Below are positions 34,853 through 47,079 of a DNA stretch of 64,000 nucleotides, piece after piece. Within the stretch, counting starts at the first letter, position 1, and every line of letters begins with the position of its first letter. Origin of the DNA: Rhizobium sp. Leaf453 (GTDB lineage Bacteria > Pseudomonadota > Alphaproteobacteria > Rhizobiales > Rhizobiaceae). Location: assembly GCF_001425605.1 (NCBI RefSeq), contig NZ_LMRG01000030.1, positions 186,001 to 250,000 of the forward strand. Direction: 5' to 3'. The position numbers and the translations under genes were made by a program. Under the pieces are notes generated by a model. It made no database searches. It was not told the DNA's origin and saw only the letters and a program-made list of their open reading frames with translations.

Positions 34853-35248
34853 GCTTGCCCCTCTCGCCGTGACTGCCGCCTGTTGGACCCCCGCCCGTCC
34901 GACGCTGGCGCATCGATAACGGAAAGGCGGTCACAGGCCGCATGAATCGATGGTCCGGAGAAACGCGTAAGACAGATTTCCGAACATGCCGTTACAATTG
35001 CCGGAAATCGGGCAGGATGTAATCCCTTATTTGGGGTAGACGAGAAGGCGCGGTCACCCGACGATGGGTTTGACTGGTCGGTGACGTGGACGAAGGTGGA
35101 TGGCGGGGCTGAGTGAACCACGCAGATGCACGCGGGTCGAGGTGACGACGGAGGTCGCCGCTTGTCCCTTCTCCCCGTCAAAACGCGAACAAGGTGGCCG
35201 ACAGGCCGGATGAGGGGCCGCCGCAGGACATCGCATCGACGCCCCGCT
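34853..35248. other. Intergenic region with RIME-like repeat fragment
   Basis: 396 bases upstream of the metalloprotease and beyond the lpsB stop. The part 35160-35220 (CTTCTCCCCGTC, GAACAAGGTGGCCGACAGG, GGATGAGGGGC) resembles the intergenic mosaic elements (RIME type) frequent in rhizobial genomes, in degenerate form. No gene supported. Confidence 0.45.
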
Positions 35249-36298
35249 TCAATCGCTCAAAAGCGCCTCGTAGATCGCAGCTATAGACGAGGCCTCGCGC
35301 TCGATCGCGAAATTCGTATGCACATGATCATGGGCGTTCTGGCCGTGACGAGCCGCCATGTCGGGATCGGCGAGATAGGGGCGGATTGCGTCCCGCAGGG
35401 CTTCGTAGTTACCGGCGGGAACGACGGTCCCGGTCTGCCCGGGCACGATCATTTCCTCGTAGGCGCCGGCGTCGGACGACACCACGGCCGTGGTGGATGC
35501 CATCGCTTCCAGCGGCGTCAGGCCAAAGCCTTCGTTGCGTGATGGTGCGACATAGAGAGACAGGCGCCGATACCAGGGTTTGATGTCGTCGACCTCGCCC
35601 ATGAAGCGGATCCGATCGGCAAGTCCGGCGGACTTCACCAGGTTTTCCAGTTCCTCCCCGAACGCGCGATGCTCTGCCGTGACCCGGCCGCAGACGACGG
35701 CCGTCCAGTCCGGATAGAGCGGCAGAAGCTCGACCATGGCGCGCACGAACAGGTCGGTGCCCTTCTGGTGGCGGACGCGTCCGAAGCAGCCGATCAGATG
35801 TTTGCCCGGCAGTCCCGTGGCAGCGATCGTGTCATCCGGTGTTGCCGGCGGATGGAACATGTCGAGATCGATGCCGTGCTGGATGATGCTGTGCGCCACC
35901 TGGAGAAACGATCCGGAGCGCGCCGATGTCGCGATCACGGCGTCCATCTTCGAAATCAGGAAGCGCGTCCAGCCGGAATGGCGACGCTGGGCCGCAGAGG
36001 TGAACAGAAGCTTCAGCGGCATGCGCAGGATATCGCGCAGGAACAGGCCAGGCAGCATCTCGATATTGCGCCGGGCATGCCAGACGCGGCGGTGGCGCTG
36101 CTTCGGTGCCCTGTGCAGTCGCAGAAGATCGACAAGGTGAATATGCGGCAGGCTTTCGGGCAGGCCGGGACCGACGGTTGCGATCTTCTGGCCGCGCGCC
36201 CGCTGGACCGGGATGAGCTGGACGATCGTCGAGGTGACCCCGGACAGGCGGCGCTTGAAGTTCGGCGCGATGATCTCGACGTCGCTGATGTCTTCCAC
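35249..36298 (-). CDS. lpsB: LPS core mannosyltransferase, family 4 (LpsB/LpcC type)
   Basis: 349 residues from a GTG at 36298 with AAGGA ten bases upstream, giving the family-like start with DISDVEIIAPNFKRRLSGV; the frame continues to a TTG at 36325 without a ribosome site. GT-B fold: acceptor-side SGVTSTIVQLIPVQRA, donor-side LIGCFGRVRHQKGTDLFVRA, and SRNEGFGLTPLEAMAS with the EX7E region. S. meliloti LpsB and R. leguminosarum LpcC are functionally interchangeable core mannosyltransferases, and lie next to greA as here. It ends the locus on the minus strand, after the greA terminator. Confidence 0.85.
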   Translation of the reverse strand: MEDISDVEIIAPNFKRRLSGVTSTIVQLIPVQRARGQKIATVGPGLPESLPHIHLVDLLRLHRAPKQRHRRVWHARRNIEMLPGLFLRDILRMPLKLLFTSAAQRRHSGWTRFLISKMDAVIATSARSGSFLQVAHSIIQHGIDLDMFHPPATPDDTIAATGLPGKHLIGCFGRVRHQKGTDLFVRAMVELLPLYPDWTAVVCGRVTAEHRAFGEELENLVKSAGLADRIRFMGEVDDIKPWYRRLSLYVAPSRNEGFGLTPLEAMASTTAVVSSDAGAYEEMIVPGQTGTVVPAGNYEALRDAIRPYLADPDMAARHGQNAHDHVHTNFAIEREASSIAAIYEALLSD

Positions 36299-36325
36299 GG
36301 TCGGAAAGTCCTTGGCCACTTGCAA

Positions 36326-36366
36326 TGGAAAAGCCCGGAAGCGGTTTTGCGCTGTCCGGGCTTTCA
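36326..36366 (-). terminator. Terminator between greA and lpsB
   Basis: On the minus strand AAAGCCCGGA - 15-base loop - TCCGGGCTTT(T), right after the greA stop. Read-through or an internal promoter is needed for lpsB, whose start lies 28 bases beyond. Confidence 0.8.
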
Positions 36367-36385
36367 GGATTCAACGGCTGAAAGC

Positions 36386-36862
36386 TCAGCCCCAGTTGAT
36401 CGCGAGGATCTCGTAAGCCTTCGACCCCCCGGGGGCGACGACTTCGATGGAATCACCGACTTCCTTGCCGATCAGCGCGCGGGCGATCGGCGAGGAGATC
36501 GAAATCCGGCCCTGCTTCACGTCGGCTTCCTGGTCGCCGACGATCTGGTAGGTCTTGTTCTCTTCGGTGTCCTCGTCGACCAGCTTGACGGTCGCGCCGA
36601 ATTTTACGGTGGAGCCAGACATTTTCGACAGGTCGATCACTTCGGCGCGGGCAACGAAATCTTCCAGTTCGCCGATGCGGCCTTCGTTGTGGCTCTGGGC
36701 TTCCTTGGCCGCATGATATTCCGCGTTTTCCGAGAGGTCGCCATGGGCGCGCGCTTCGGAAATGGCTTCGATGATCCGCGGGCGCTCTTCCTGCTGACGC
36801 CAGCGCAGTTCTTCCTGCAGCTTGACGAAACCGCTCTGAGTCATCGGCACTTTTTCGACCAT
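36386..36862 (-). CDS. greA: Transcription elongation factor GreA
   Basis: 158 residues from the ATG at 36862 ([12 protein letters not shown]), the canonical GreA length, with AAGGA upstream; an ATG at 36877 is less likely. N-terminal coiled coil with the acidic tip in [14 protein letters not shown], and a C-terminal FKBP-like domain ([17 protein letters not shown]). It rescues backtracked RNA polymerase by stimulating transcript cleavage. A terminator-like hairpin lies in its leader. Confidence 0.95.
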   Translation of the reverse strand: MVEKVPMTQSGFVKLQEELRWRQQEERPRIIEAISEARAHGDLSENAEYHAAKEAQSHNEGRIGELEDFVARAEVIDLSKMSGSTVKFGATVKLVDEDTEENKTYQIVGDQEADVKQGRISISSPIARALIGKEVGDSIEVVAPGGSKAYEILAINWG

Positions 36863-36912
36863 TTCACTGTCCTTCATAGTCCATGCATGTGCCGCTCAAG
36901 CCGGCATCCGCA

Positions 36913-36955
36913 CAAAAGAAAACGGTCCCCGGAGCGTTAACTCCGGAACCGTCCG
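36913..36955 (-). terminator. Terminator-like hairpin in the greA leader
   Basis: On the minus strand ACGGT and CTCCGG arms pair with CCGGAG and ACCGT (inner 6-bp, outer 5-bp stem with a small internal loop), followed by TTTTCTTTTGTG. It lies about 50 bases upstream of the greA start, with no minus-strand gene immediately upstream that it could terminate. An attenuator function is possible. Confidence 0.6.
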
Positions 36956-37061
36956 AAACATTTGAACGACGCTTATAGCAGAAAGCGCTGTGCAAAAGCC
37001 AGATTAATCGGACGAGGCTGTAACGAGGAAAATCGTCATCAAGGCTCAAGCCCGGATGCCG

Positions 37062-37086
37062 GGAACAATCAGCGTCAATGTTCGTT
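37062..37086 (+). promoter_or_regulatory. EcfG/RpoE2 general-stress promoter
   Basis: GGAAC at 37062-37066, a 16-base spacer and CGTT at 37083-37086: an exact match to the general-stress sigma-factor consensus of alphaproteobacteria (GGAAC-N16/17-CGTT). It is 144 bases ahead of the 116-residue protein gene and its SDR partner, both plus-strand. Confidence 0.7.
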
Positions 37087-37229
37087 GGTCCTGCGACAAG
37101 AAAATTCCACGCACAAAGCCGGTTGCCAGAACATCGCGAAGGCAAGCCAGATGCTGAAAAGATTGCGCGTTTCTCAAACGCCTTTCGTGGAATCCAGAGA
37201 CGATTTTCAAGGTACGAGGAGGACAGGCC

Positions 37230-37580
37230 ATGCAGGAGAACACAAGACCGCAGGAAACGCTGAAGCTTTACCGGCTGGTGCCCGTCGCGGCCCCCGATGA
37301 TCCCAACTGGGACAATGCAGGCAACCAGGGTGAAATCCTCGTTCGTGCCTTTTCACCTGCCGATGCGCGCATCACCGCTGCCGAAGCCGAACTGGATTTC
37401 ACCGAGATCGATTCGCTTCCCGCCGAGGGTAACTCGACACGTGACGCCAGCGCGTTCCGCAATGAACGGCTCTACACGGTGATCGAGGAGACCGGCGCAA
37501 GTGATGCAGACGGCGGACCTCGTGGTGTCGTTGAAGGCACCGTGTCCGTCGGCACGATCAAGCCCACGCAGATTTCTTGA
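37230..37580 (+). CDS. Conserved hypothetical protein, stress-operon member
   Basis: 116 residues, acidic, no signal peptide or membrane helix; the start has GGAGGA upstream. Sequence features: LKLYRLVPVAAPDDPNWDNA, GEILVRAFSPADARITAAEAE, and a polar C-terminus. No enzyme motif visible; I do not recognise a characterised family. It lies 21 bases before the SDR gene and after an exact EcfG-type promoter, so a general-stress role is inferred from regulation. Confidence 0.8.
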   Translation: MQENTRPQETLKLYRLVPVAAPDDPNWDNAGNQGEILVRAFSPADARITAAEAELDFTEIDSLPAEGNSTRDASAFRNERLYTVIEETGASDADGGPRGVVEGTVSVGTIKPTQIS

Positions 37581-37601
37581 GGCAAGCTAGGAGAAACGAT
37601 C

Positions 37602-38582
37602 ATGGCCGTACGGTCCAGCAGTGCCGCCCGCACGGCGGAGAAACAGAGGGACATCCAGGAGCAGGTGGCGGAAGCCGATGCCCGCGACAAGCAGGAAAAA
37701 TCCGGCAAGCCGAAAGCGATGCAGGCGGGCGCGCGGCTTTATCCCGTCCCGCCTTTCCCCAAACAGCATCAGCTGAAGCCTGGCGCCGAGTACAAGCTCG
37801 ATCCCGCGCCGCTTTATGAGGCGCCGTTCTACAAGGGATCCGGCAAGCTCAATGGCAAGGTAGCGCTGATCACCGGCGGCGATAGCGGTATCGGCCGCGC
37901 GGTCGCGGTCCTGTTTGCCCGCGAAGGGGCTGACGTTGCCATCCTGCATTTGGCGGAAGGGCGCGATGCGGACGACACCGTCAAGGCGATCGAGGCCGAG
38001 GGGCGCAAGGCCATGACCATCCCCGGCGACGTCAAGGACAGGGCCTTTTGCCAGAAGGCGGTCGCAGCCGTGGTCGAGGTGTTCGGCAAACTCGATGTCC
38101 TCGTCAACAATGCCGCGTTCCAGGTCCACACAGCTGATGTCCTGGACCTGACGGAAGAGCATTTCGACGAGACGCTGAAGACCAATCTCTATGGCTATTT
38201 CTTCATGGCGCAGGCGGCTGTCCCGCATATGAGGGAAGGCAGTGCCATCATCAACACCGGTTCGGTCACCGGCATCGAAGGCAGCAAGGAACTGCTGGAT
38301 TATTCGATGACCAAGGGCGGCATTCACGCGTTTACAAAGGCGCTGTCCGGCCAACTCGTGCCCAAGGGTATCCGCGTCAATGCGGTGGCGCCCGGTCCCG
38401 TCTGGACGCCTCTCAACCCCTCCGACAAGCAGGCGGAAGACGTCTCGAAGTTCGGCGCCAACACGCCGATGAAGCGTCCGGCACAGCCCGAGGAGATCGC
38501 ACCGGCTTACGTCTTCCTCGCATCGCCACAATGCTCCAGCTACATCACCGGCGAAGTGTTGCCGATCATCGGCGGCTACTGA
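37602..38582 (+). CDS. Short-chain dehydrogenase/reductase (YdaD/YghA-type stress SDR)
   Basis: 326 residues, with a ~75-residue N-terminal extension (charged, then PVPPFPKQHQLKPGAEYKLDPAP) seen in the Bacillus YdaD (general stress protein 39) and E. coli YghA type. Rossmann motif TGGDSGIGRAVA, NNAA, catalytic Ser in TGSVTG and YSMTKGG (Tyr-x3-Lys). NAD(P)-dependent; substrate unknown. The last 7 bases overlap the convergent TetR gene. Confidence 0.92.
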   Translation: MAVRSSSAARTAEKQRDIQEQVAEADARDKQEKSGKPKAMQAGARLYPVPPFPKQHQLKPGAEYKLDPAPLYEAPFYKGSGKLNGKVALITGGDSGIGRAVAVLFAREGADVAILHLAEGRDADDTVKAIEAEGRKAMTIPGDVKDRAFCQKAVAAVVEVFGKLDVLVNNAAFQVHTADVLDLTEEHFDETLKTNLYGYFFMAQAAVPHMREGSAIINTGSVTGIEGSKELLDYSMTKGGIHAFTKALSGQLVPKGIRVNAVAPGPVWTPLNPSDKQAEDVSKFGANTPMKRPAQPEEIAPAYVFLASPQCSSYITGEVLPIIGGY

Positions 38583-39190
38583 CCGGCGGTGCGTTGTACC
38601 ATCGAGACGATCGTCTGCTGGATTTCGTCTTCCGCCTGTGCCGCGGTAATATCGTCGGCAGCAGCGGCGCGGGAGAGGGCCTCGGCGGCGCCGAACATGC
38701 CCCAGAGACCGGCCATGGTGATGCCGGTTGCTCCGGCGAATGGAGCGAGGATATTCCGGCATTTGTCGATCAGCTCGGTTTCACATTCCCGCTTGACCTT
38801 TTCCAGTTCCGGCGAACCGGCAAGTGCCGCGCTGATACCGGAAACCTCCTTTCCCTGCAGAAGCACGCACTGGACATAGGCGGACGCGATCACCCGCGCC
38901 CTGTCCCGCAGGGTGGGCTGGCTCTCCGCGAGCGCCTTGTCCATCAGCACCGTCTGGCGGTCGTCGAAGTCATGATACAGCACGGTCAGCAGGCCGGGCC
39001 GGGTGGTGAAATGATCGTAGACGACGGGCTTCGTCACGCCAGCTCGTTCGGAAAGGTGCCCGAGCGTCAGCGCCTCGGTTCCTTCTTCGCGAATGATGCG
39101 CCAGGCGACATCGAGCAGCTGTCGCAGTCGGTCGTCGCGCGTCAGCCGGCGGCGCGTTGGGGATTGAGTGCCATTTTCCATGCTTGACAT
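38576..39190 (-). CDS. TetR-family repressor
   Basis: 204 residues from the ATG at 39190 (an ATG at 39181 is possible). HTH in LTLGHLSERAGVTKPVVYDHF at about residues 41-61; the rest is an all-helical ligand domain. It is divergent from an NAD(P)H oxidoreductase, with a long palindrome between them, so it very likely controls that gene and itself. Confidence 0.92.
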   Translation of the reverse strand: MSSMENGTQSPTRRRLTRDDRLRQLLDVAWRIIREEGTEALTLGHLSERAGVTKPVVYDHFTTRPGLLTVLYHDFDDRQTVLMDKALAESQPTLRDRARVIASAYVQCVLLQGKEVSGISAALAGSPELEKVKRECETELIDKCRNILAPFAGATGITMAGLWGMFGAAEALSRAAAADDITAAQAEDEIQQTIVSMVQRTAGQ

Positions 39191-39192
39191 CG

Positions 39193-39227
39193 TTATATAC
39201 CAAAAGTAACTTACTAATAGTATATAA
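39193..39227. promoter_or_regulatory. TetR operator: nested palindrome
   Basis: TTATATAC (39193-39200) and GTATATAA (39220-39227) form an outer inverted repeat; AGTAA-C-TTACT (39205-39215) forms an inner one. Both are centred on the same base, 39210. It starts 3 bases upstream of the tetR start and 41 bases ahead of the divergent ATG. Confidence 0.7.
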
Positions 39228-39267
39228 GATGCGGTTTCCGTCCGCAACAGCCAACAGGAGTTTCGAT

Positions 39268-39881
39268 ATGCATGCTCTCATTGTTGTCGCCCATCCCGAT
39301 CAGAATTCCCTCACGCACGCCATCGCCCGATCCGTCTCGGAGGGTGTTTCCGACAGCGGAGAGGCAATACCTTCGAAATCGCCGACCTGACGGCGGAAGC
39401 GTTTGCGCCGGCATTCTCGATGGCCGATGTTGCCGCCCATCATCGCAAGGCGCCCCGTCCGCAGGATGTCGTTGCCGAACAGGTGCGGATCGAGCGCGCC
39501 GATGCGCTTGTCCTCATTTTCCCCGTCTACTGGTGGTCGATGCCCGGAATTCTCAAGGGCTGGATCGACAGGGTCTTCTCGAATGGCTGGGCCTATGACG
39601 ACAGCGAGGGCAAGGTAGTCAAGAAACTGGGCCGCCTCGAAATCCACCTGGTGGGCATCGGCGGCGCTGATGCAGGGACCTATGGGCGGCATGGCTACGA
39701 CGGTGCCATGAAGGCGCAGATCGATCACGGCATTTTCGACTATTGCGGCGCGCCGGTCGTCACCTCCGAACTCCTGCTCGAAGCGGACACCATTGACGTG
39801 GCGCCCCATCTTGAAACGGCCCGGACGATCGGTCGCGATCTCTTCAAGTCCCGCAAGAGCGAAGCCGTCAAAGTCGCCTGA
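39268..39881 (+). pseudogene. NAD(P)H dehydrogenase (quinone)/flavodoxin-fold oxidoreductase, frameshifted
   Basis: The start ATG at 39268 gives MHALIVVAHPDQNSLTHAIA, the N-terminus of the MdaB/KefF/NQO1-like family, but this frame stops at 39390. The next frame continues the same protein: around 39365 it reads GNTFEIADLTAEAFAPAF and then AVVA-type family sequence with LIFPVYWWSMPGILKGWIDRVF (flavin site). One G is missing near 39361-39366 (GAGAGGCAAT). With it restored the protein is ~204 residues, complete to 39881. A real mutation or a sequence error are both possible. Confidence 0.85.
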
Positions 39882-39992
39882 CGGCCATTTCCTTATCGGC
39901 GGTCGAAAAATTCGGAATTACCAAAGAATGGGGCTTTACCTCAACAGCGCTTGAGGTTGTAACAGTCGTGCTTCCCTGATGGAGACGGAAGC

Positions 39993-41447
39993 ATGACGAC
40001 GGACAACATGATTTACGCAGATGACCCCATGAACGATACGACCGCTGAAATCGCAGGCCGGTGGAGCGAACTTCTCAAACCCCGCTATCTCGCCTCGACG
40101 ATCACGCTCTGCCTCGGGGTTGCGCTGTTTGCCTTCAACGAGTTCTTCATCTCCACGGCCTTGCCGACGGCTGTCGAGGAACTCGGCGGTGCGGCGTTGC
40201 TGTCCTGGGCGATCACCTTCTATCTGGTCTTTGCCATTATCGGTGGCATGACGGCGGCCAACCTCAAGCAGCGTTTTGGCGCACGTTTGACGCTACTGGC
40301 GGCCGCCGCCCTCTTTGTCGTTGGAACGATGCTCGCCGTGACTGCCACCGCCATGCCGCAGGTCCTGGTCGGGCGTTTGCTGCAGGGCGCGGGGGAGGGT
40401 GTCGTCGCCGCACTTTGCTATGCGCTGATCCCCGAGCTTTTCCCGTCGCGCCTCGTTCCCAAGGTGTTTGGCGCCGAGGCGATCGTCTGGGCAAGTGCTG
40501 CCTTTGCCGGACCGCTGGTCGCCGGCGGATTGACGGAACATATCTCCTGGCGCGCCGCCTTCTTCATCAGCGTACCGGCGGCGGCCCTGTTCTGCCTGCT
40601 GGTTCTCGTCATCGTACCGCGCGCAGGGGCAGCACCTTCCGCAAGCAGGCCGATACCTTTCCTGCGACTGGCCGCTGCCGGTTGCGGCATCCTGCTGATC
40701 TCCGTGTCCGCCGCCATGGAACTCGCCGGGCTGCAGATGCTGTTCCTCACCATTGCCGCGCTTATTCTGGTTGTCTCGGTGCGGCTCGATCGCCGTTCCC
40801 TCTCGCCGGTACTGCCATCGGCCGCCTTCTCGTTCCATCGCTCACTCGGCACCGGTCTGTGGGTCGTCTTCCTCATGCCGCTATTCCAGTCCGTTGGCGC
40901 AGTCTTCATCGTCTACAGCCTGCAGCATCTGTGGGGCCTCGGACCAATGGCTGCCGGCGGCCTGTCGGCCGTCATGGCGATCTTCTGGAGCCTTGTCGCG
41001 ATCGGTGTCGCCTCGATCCCGTCGCATGGCCTGCGCAATCGCATCACACAGGCTGGTCCCGTTCTCCTGGCGGTCGGTCTTGCGGTATTGGTGGTGGCGC
41101 TCTGGACTGGCCTCATCTGGCTCGTTCCACTGGCGCAGGCCCTGATCGGCAGCGCTTTCGGCATCTGCTGGGGTACGCTCAGCCAGTTGATGATGGATGT
41201 GTCCAGCGATGTTGAGCGGGATCGCACTTCGGCCATGCTGCCGACGCTGCAATCCGCCGGTTACGCGATCGGCGCGGCCGTCTGGGGCTTTGTCGCCAAT
41301 GCCAGCGGCTTTGCCGAGGCCGCAGCGCCGGAGACCATCCGCCACGCCATGCTCGTCGTGTTTTCGGTGTCCGCCATCCTGTCGCTGAGTGCCATCTGGT
41401 TCGGTTTTCGGACCGTGCGCCTAGCCAGAGCGGAAGATAGGCTCTGA
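39993..41447 (+). CDS. MFS efflux transporter
   Basis: 484 residues with about 12-14 hydrophobic segments. Drug-exporter-like features: ALFAFNEFFISTALPTAVEEL near helix 1 and RFGARLTLL loop after helix 2, and a LLQGAGEGVVAAL motif C-like segment. DHA family by layout; substrate unknown. It ends 4 bases from the end of the convergent DHA2 gene. Confidence 0.88.
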   Translation: MTTDNMIYADDPMNDTTAEIAGRWSELLKPRYLASTITLCLGVALFAFNEFFISTALPTAVEELGGAALLSWAITFYLVFAIIGGMTAANLKQRFGARLTLLAAAALFVVGTMLAVTATAMPQVLVGRLLQGAGEGVVAALCYALIPELFPSRLVPKVFGAEAIVWASAAFAGPLVAGGLTEHISWRAAFFISVPAAALFCLLVLVIVPRAGAAPSASRPIPFLRLAAAGCGILLISVSAAMELAGLQMLFLTIAALILVVSVRLDRRSLSPVLPSAAFSFHRSLGTGLWVVFLMPLFQSVGAVFIVYSLQHLWGLGPMAAGGLSAVMAIFWSLVAIGVASIPSHGLRNRITQAGPVLLAVGLAVLVVALWTGLIWLVPLAQALIGSAFGICWGTLSQLMMDVSSDVERDRTSAMLPTLQSAGYAIGAAVWGFVANASGFAEAAAPETIRHAMLVVFSVSAILSLSAIWFGFRTVRLARAEDRL

Positions 41448-41451
41448 CCAC

Positions 41452-42996
41452 TCAATGCGCCGTCAGCGCGCTTTCATCCAGGTGGGCGCGGGCGTAGATG
41501 CGCTTGGCGATGAACGCGAGCAGCAGCAGCGTGACGGCCGCGACCGCGCAGCACACGGCAAAGCCGAGCGAGAAGGCGCTGCGGGCGGGATCGAGCCAGA
41601 CTGGCGCGTCCGGCCCCAGCGCCTTTGCCGTCTCGACGGCGCCTGCCAGCGTTGCCGAAGCGGCTTCCGCCTGCTGCGGCGAAAGGCCAGAGAGATCGAC
41701 GCCCGTCATCATCACGCGGTAGATCAGCGTTCCGAGGCTTCCGAGCACGGCGATACCTAGCGCACCGCCGAATTCGGCGCTGGTTTCCGAAAGTGCCGAG
41801 GCGGAGCCCGCCCGTTCCGGCGGCGCAGTGCCGACGATCAGGCCGGTCGTCGTCAGGATGACCGGCACGAAGCCCAGGGCAAGGATCATGCTGGCGGCAA
41901 GCACGCCCACAACCGTTTCGTGATAGGCGGCGATCGCCATGGCGGCGGAGCCGACTGCATTGATGACCAGCCCCATCAGCACCGTCCGGATCGGGCCAAG
42001 CCTGCCGGTAAAGCGATAGGACTGCAGCGACATCACGGTGAAGACGAGCGAGGAGGGGATCGACCAGATCGCCGCTTCGAGAGGCGACAGGCCTCCAACG
42101 AGCTGAAGAAACAGGTTCTGGTAGAGGAAGACGCCGAAAATGAAAAAGACCCCGGCGAGGTTGACGGCAAGCGAGGCAACAAAGGCGGGAATGCGGAAGA
42201 GCTGCAGGTCGATCAGCGGATGCTCGAGCGTCTTTTGCCGCCTAACGAAGACATAACCAAAGACGAGGCCGATCGCGACCGCCACCGGCTGATCCATTCC
42301 GAACCCGTAAGCTGCCAGATGCTTGAAGCCGTAGATGATCGGCAGGACGGTTGCCAACGACAGCACGACGCTGACAAGATCGAGACTGCCGCCATCGTCG
42401 TTCTTGTATTCCGGCAGCAGCAGCGGCCCGATGATAAGCAGGGCCGCCATGACGGGGATGTTGATGATGAACACCGATCCCCAATGGAAATATTGCAGCA
42501 GGAATCCGCCGAGCAACGGCCCGACCAGTCCGCCGAGCGCGAAGGCCGTGCCCCAGATGCCGATTGCGCGATTGCGCTCACCCTCATCCTTGAACAGATT
42601 GACGATCAGCGACAGCGTCGAGGGTGCGACGGTGGCGCCGGCAATCCCGAGCAGCGCGCGCGAGGCGATGAGTTGCTGCGCCGTCGAAGAAAAGGCGGCG
42701 AGTGCCGAGGCGATCCCGAAGGCGAAGGCTCCGGCGAGCAGCACCTTGCGACGCCCGACCCGGTCTCCGAGCGTGCCCATGGTCACGAGGAAACCGGCGA
42801 CCATGAAGCCATAGATATCGTTGATCCACAGGAGTTCCGAAGGGCTCGGATCAAGATCCGTGACGATTGCCGGCATGGCGAGGAAGAGCACCGACAGGTC
42901 CATGGAATAGACGAGGCAGGCAATCGACAGAACGTAAAGCCCGACCCATTCGCGCCGCCCGGCGCGTTCGCCCGTCGTCTCCACCGTCTGTTCCAT
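41452..42996 (-). CDS. DHA2-family (14-TMS) MFS drug exporter, SmvA/QacA-like
   Basis: 514 residues, 14 hydrophobic segments. Motif D1 region SMDLSVLFLAMPAI with the Asp in helix 1, motif A TLGDRVGRRKVLLAG, and motif C-like ALGGLVGPLLGG in helix 5. This resembles exporters of quaternary ammonium compounds and dyes (SmvA type). No regulator gene is adjacent. Confidence 0.92.
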   Translation of the reverse strand: MEQTVETTGERAGRREWVGLYVLSIACLVYSMDLSVLFLAMPAIVTDLDPSPSELLWINDIYGFMVAGFLVTMGTLGDRVGRRKVLLAGAFAFGIASALAAFSSTAQQLIASRALLGIAGATVAPSTLSLIVNLFKDEGERNRAIGIWGTAFALGGLVGPLLGGFLLQYFHWGSVFIINIPVMAALLIIGPLLLPEYKNDDGGSLDLVSVVLSLATVLPIIYGFKHLAAYGFGMDQPVAVAIGLVFGYVFVRRQKTLEHPLIDLQLFRIPAFVASLAVNLAGVFFIFGVFLYQNLFLQLVGGLSPLEAAIWSIPSSLVFTVMSLQSYRFTGRLGPIRTVLMGLVINAVGSAAMAIAAYHETVVGVLAASMILALGFVPVILTTTGLIVGTAPPERAGSASALSETSAEFGGALGIAVLGSLGTLIYRVMMTGVDLSGLSPQQAEAASATLAGAVETAKALGPDAPVWLDPARSAFSLGFAVCCAVAAVTLLLLAFIAKRIYARAHLDESALTAH

Positions 42997-43070
42997 CGTC
43001 CATCTCCCAAATCATGCAGGCGCACTTTGGTCTGCAGGGCAGAAGATGGCAATGCTCGCGGGAAAGAGAA

Positions 43071-43087
43071 GAGGGCGCCTCATGGGC
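43071..43087. repeat. 17-bp direct repeat, left copy
   Basis: GAGGGCGCCTCATGGGC, identical to the left part of the hairpin just after carB (43355-43371). The two copies flank the composite palindrome at 43147-43287. Confidence 0.85.
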
Positions 43088-43146
43088 ACGCTTCAGACTA
43101 CCGACAAATCCGGAAGCTTGTGATCGGACGACAGCGAACCCCCACA

Positions 43147-43287
43147 CTCCGTCTTCCTCGCCCTTGTGGCGGGGATCCAGCGACCCGACGTCCGTCGGGT
43201 CAAAAGACTCTTTAAAGGTTGACTGGTTCTCTCACCGCGCGGACACGCGGTGACTGGATGCCTGTGACGAGCACAGGCATGACGGAG
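43147..43287. repeat. Variant composite palindromic element
   Basis: Outer arms CTCCGTC / GACGGAG, with inner hairpins in the same layout as the elements near aatA: CTCGCC/GGCGGGG with the same CCCTTGTGG loop context, ACCCGAC/GTCGGGT, CACCGCG/CGCGGTG and ATGCCTGTG/CACAGGCAT. Sequence differs but architecture is the same, so this is a second subfamily. It lies in the 387-base gap between the DHA2 gene and carB. Confidence 0.8.
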
Positions 43288-43353
43288 GAAATGGCAACCG
43301 TAGAACGTCCGAAACAACCTTCAAATCATCAGAAAAGACTGTGTCAGAAATGT

Positions 43354-43379
43354 CGAGGGCGCCTCATGGGCGCCCTCGG
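43354..43379 (-). terminator. Hairpin after carB
   Basis: CGAGGGCGCC - TCAT/CATG - GGCGCCCTCG, a perfect stem five bases beyond the carB stop. No T run follows on the minus strand, so termination is not certain. Confidence 0.55.
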
Positions 43380-43383
43380 GAGA

Positions 43384-46872
<3,489 letters not shown>

Positions 46873-47079
46873 GGGTTCTATCCGCTTTTCCGGCTGCGCG
46901 AAAAGCCGGCAGGGTGGGAGATCACCGGCCGGTTGCGCGCATCATTGGTCTTTTCAGGCTAGAAGCGGCTTATAGGGAAATGTGAGAGCGAGCGGAACCC
47001 CGAAAATGCGACAATGGACAGGAAAGTTGCAGAGTTCAGGAGCAGTCTTCCGTTGTGGTCGGCTCATCCGTCAAGGCGC

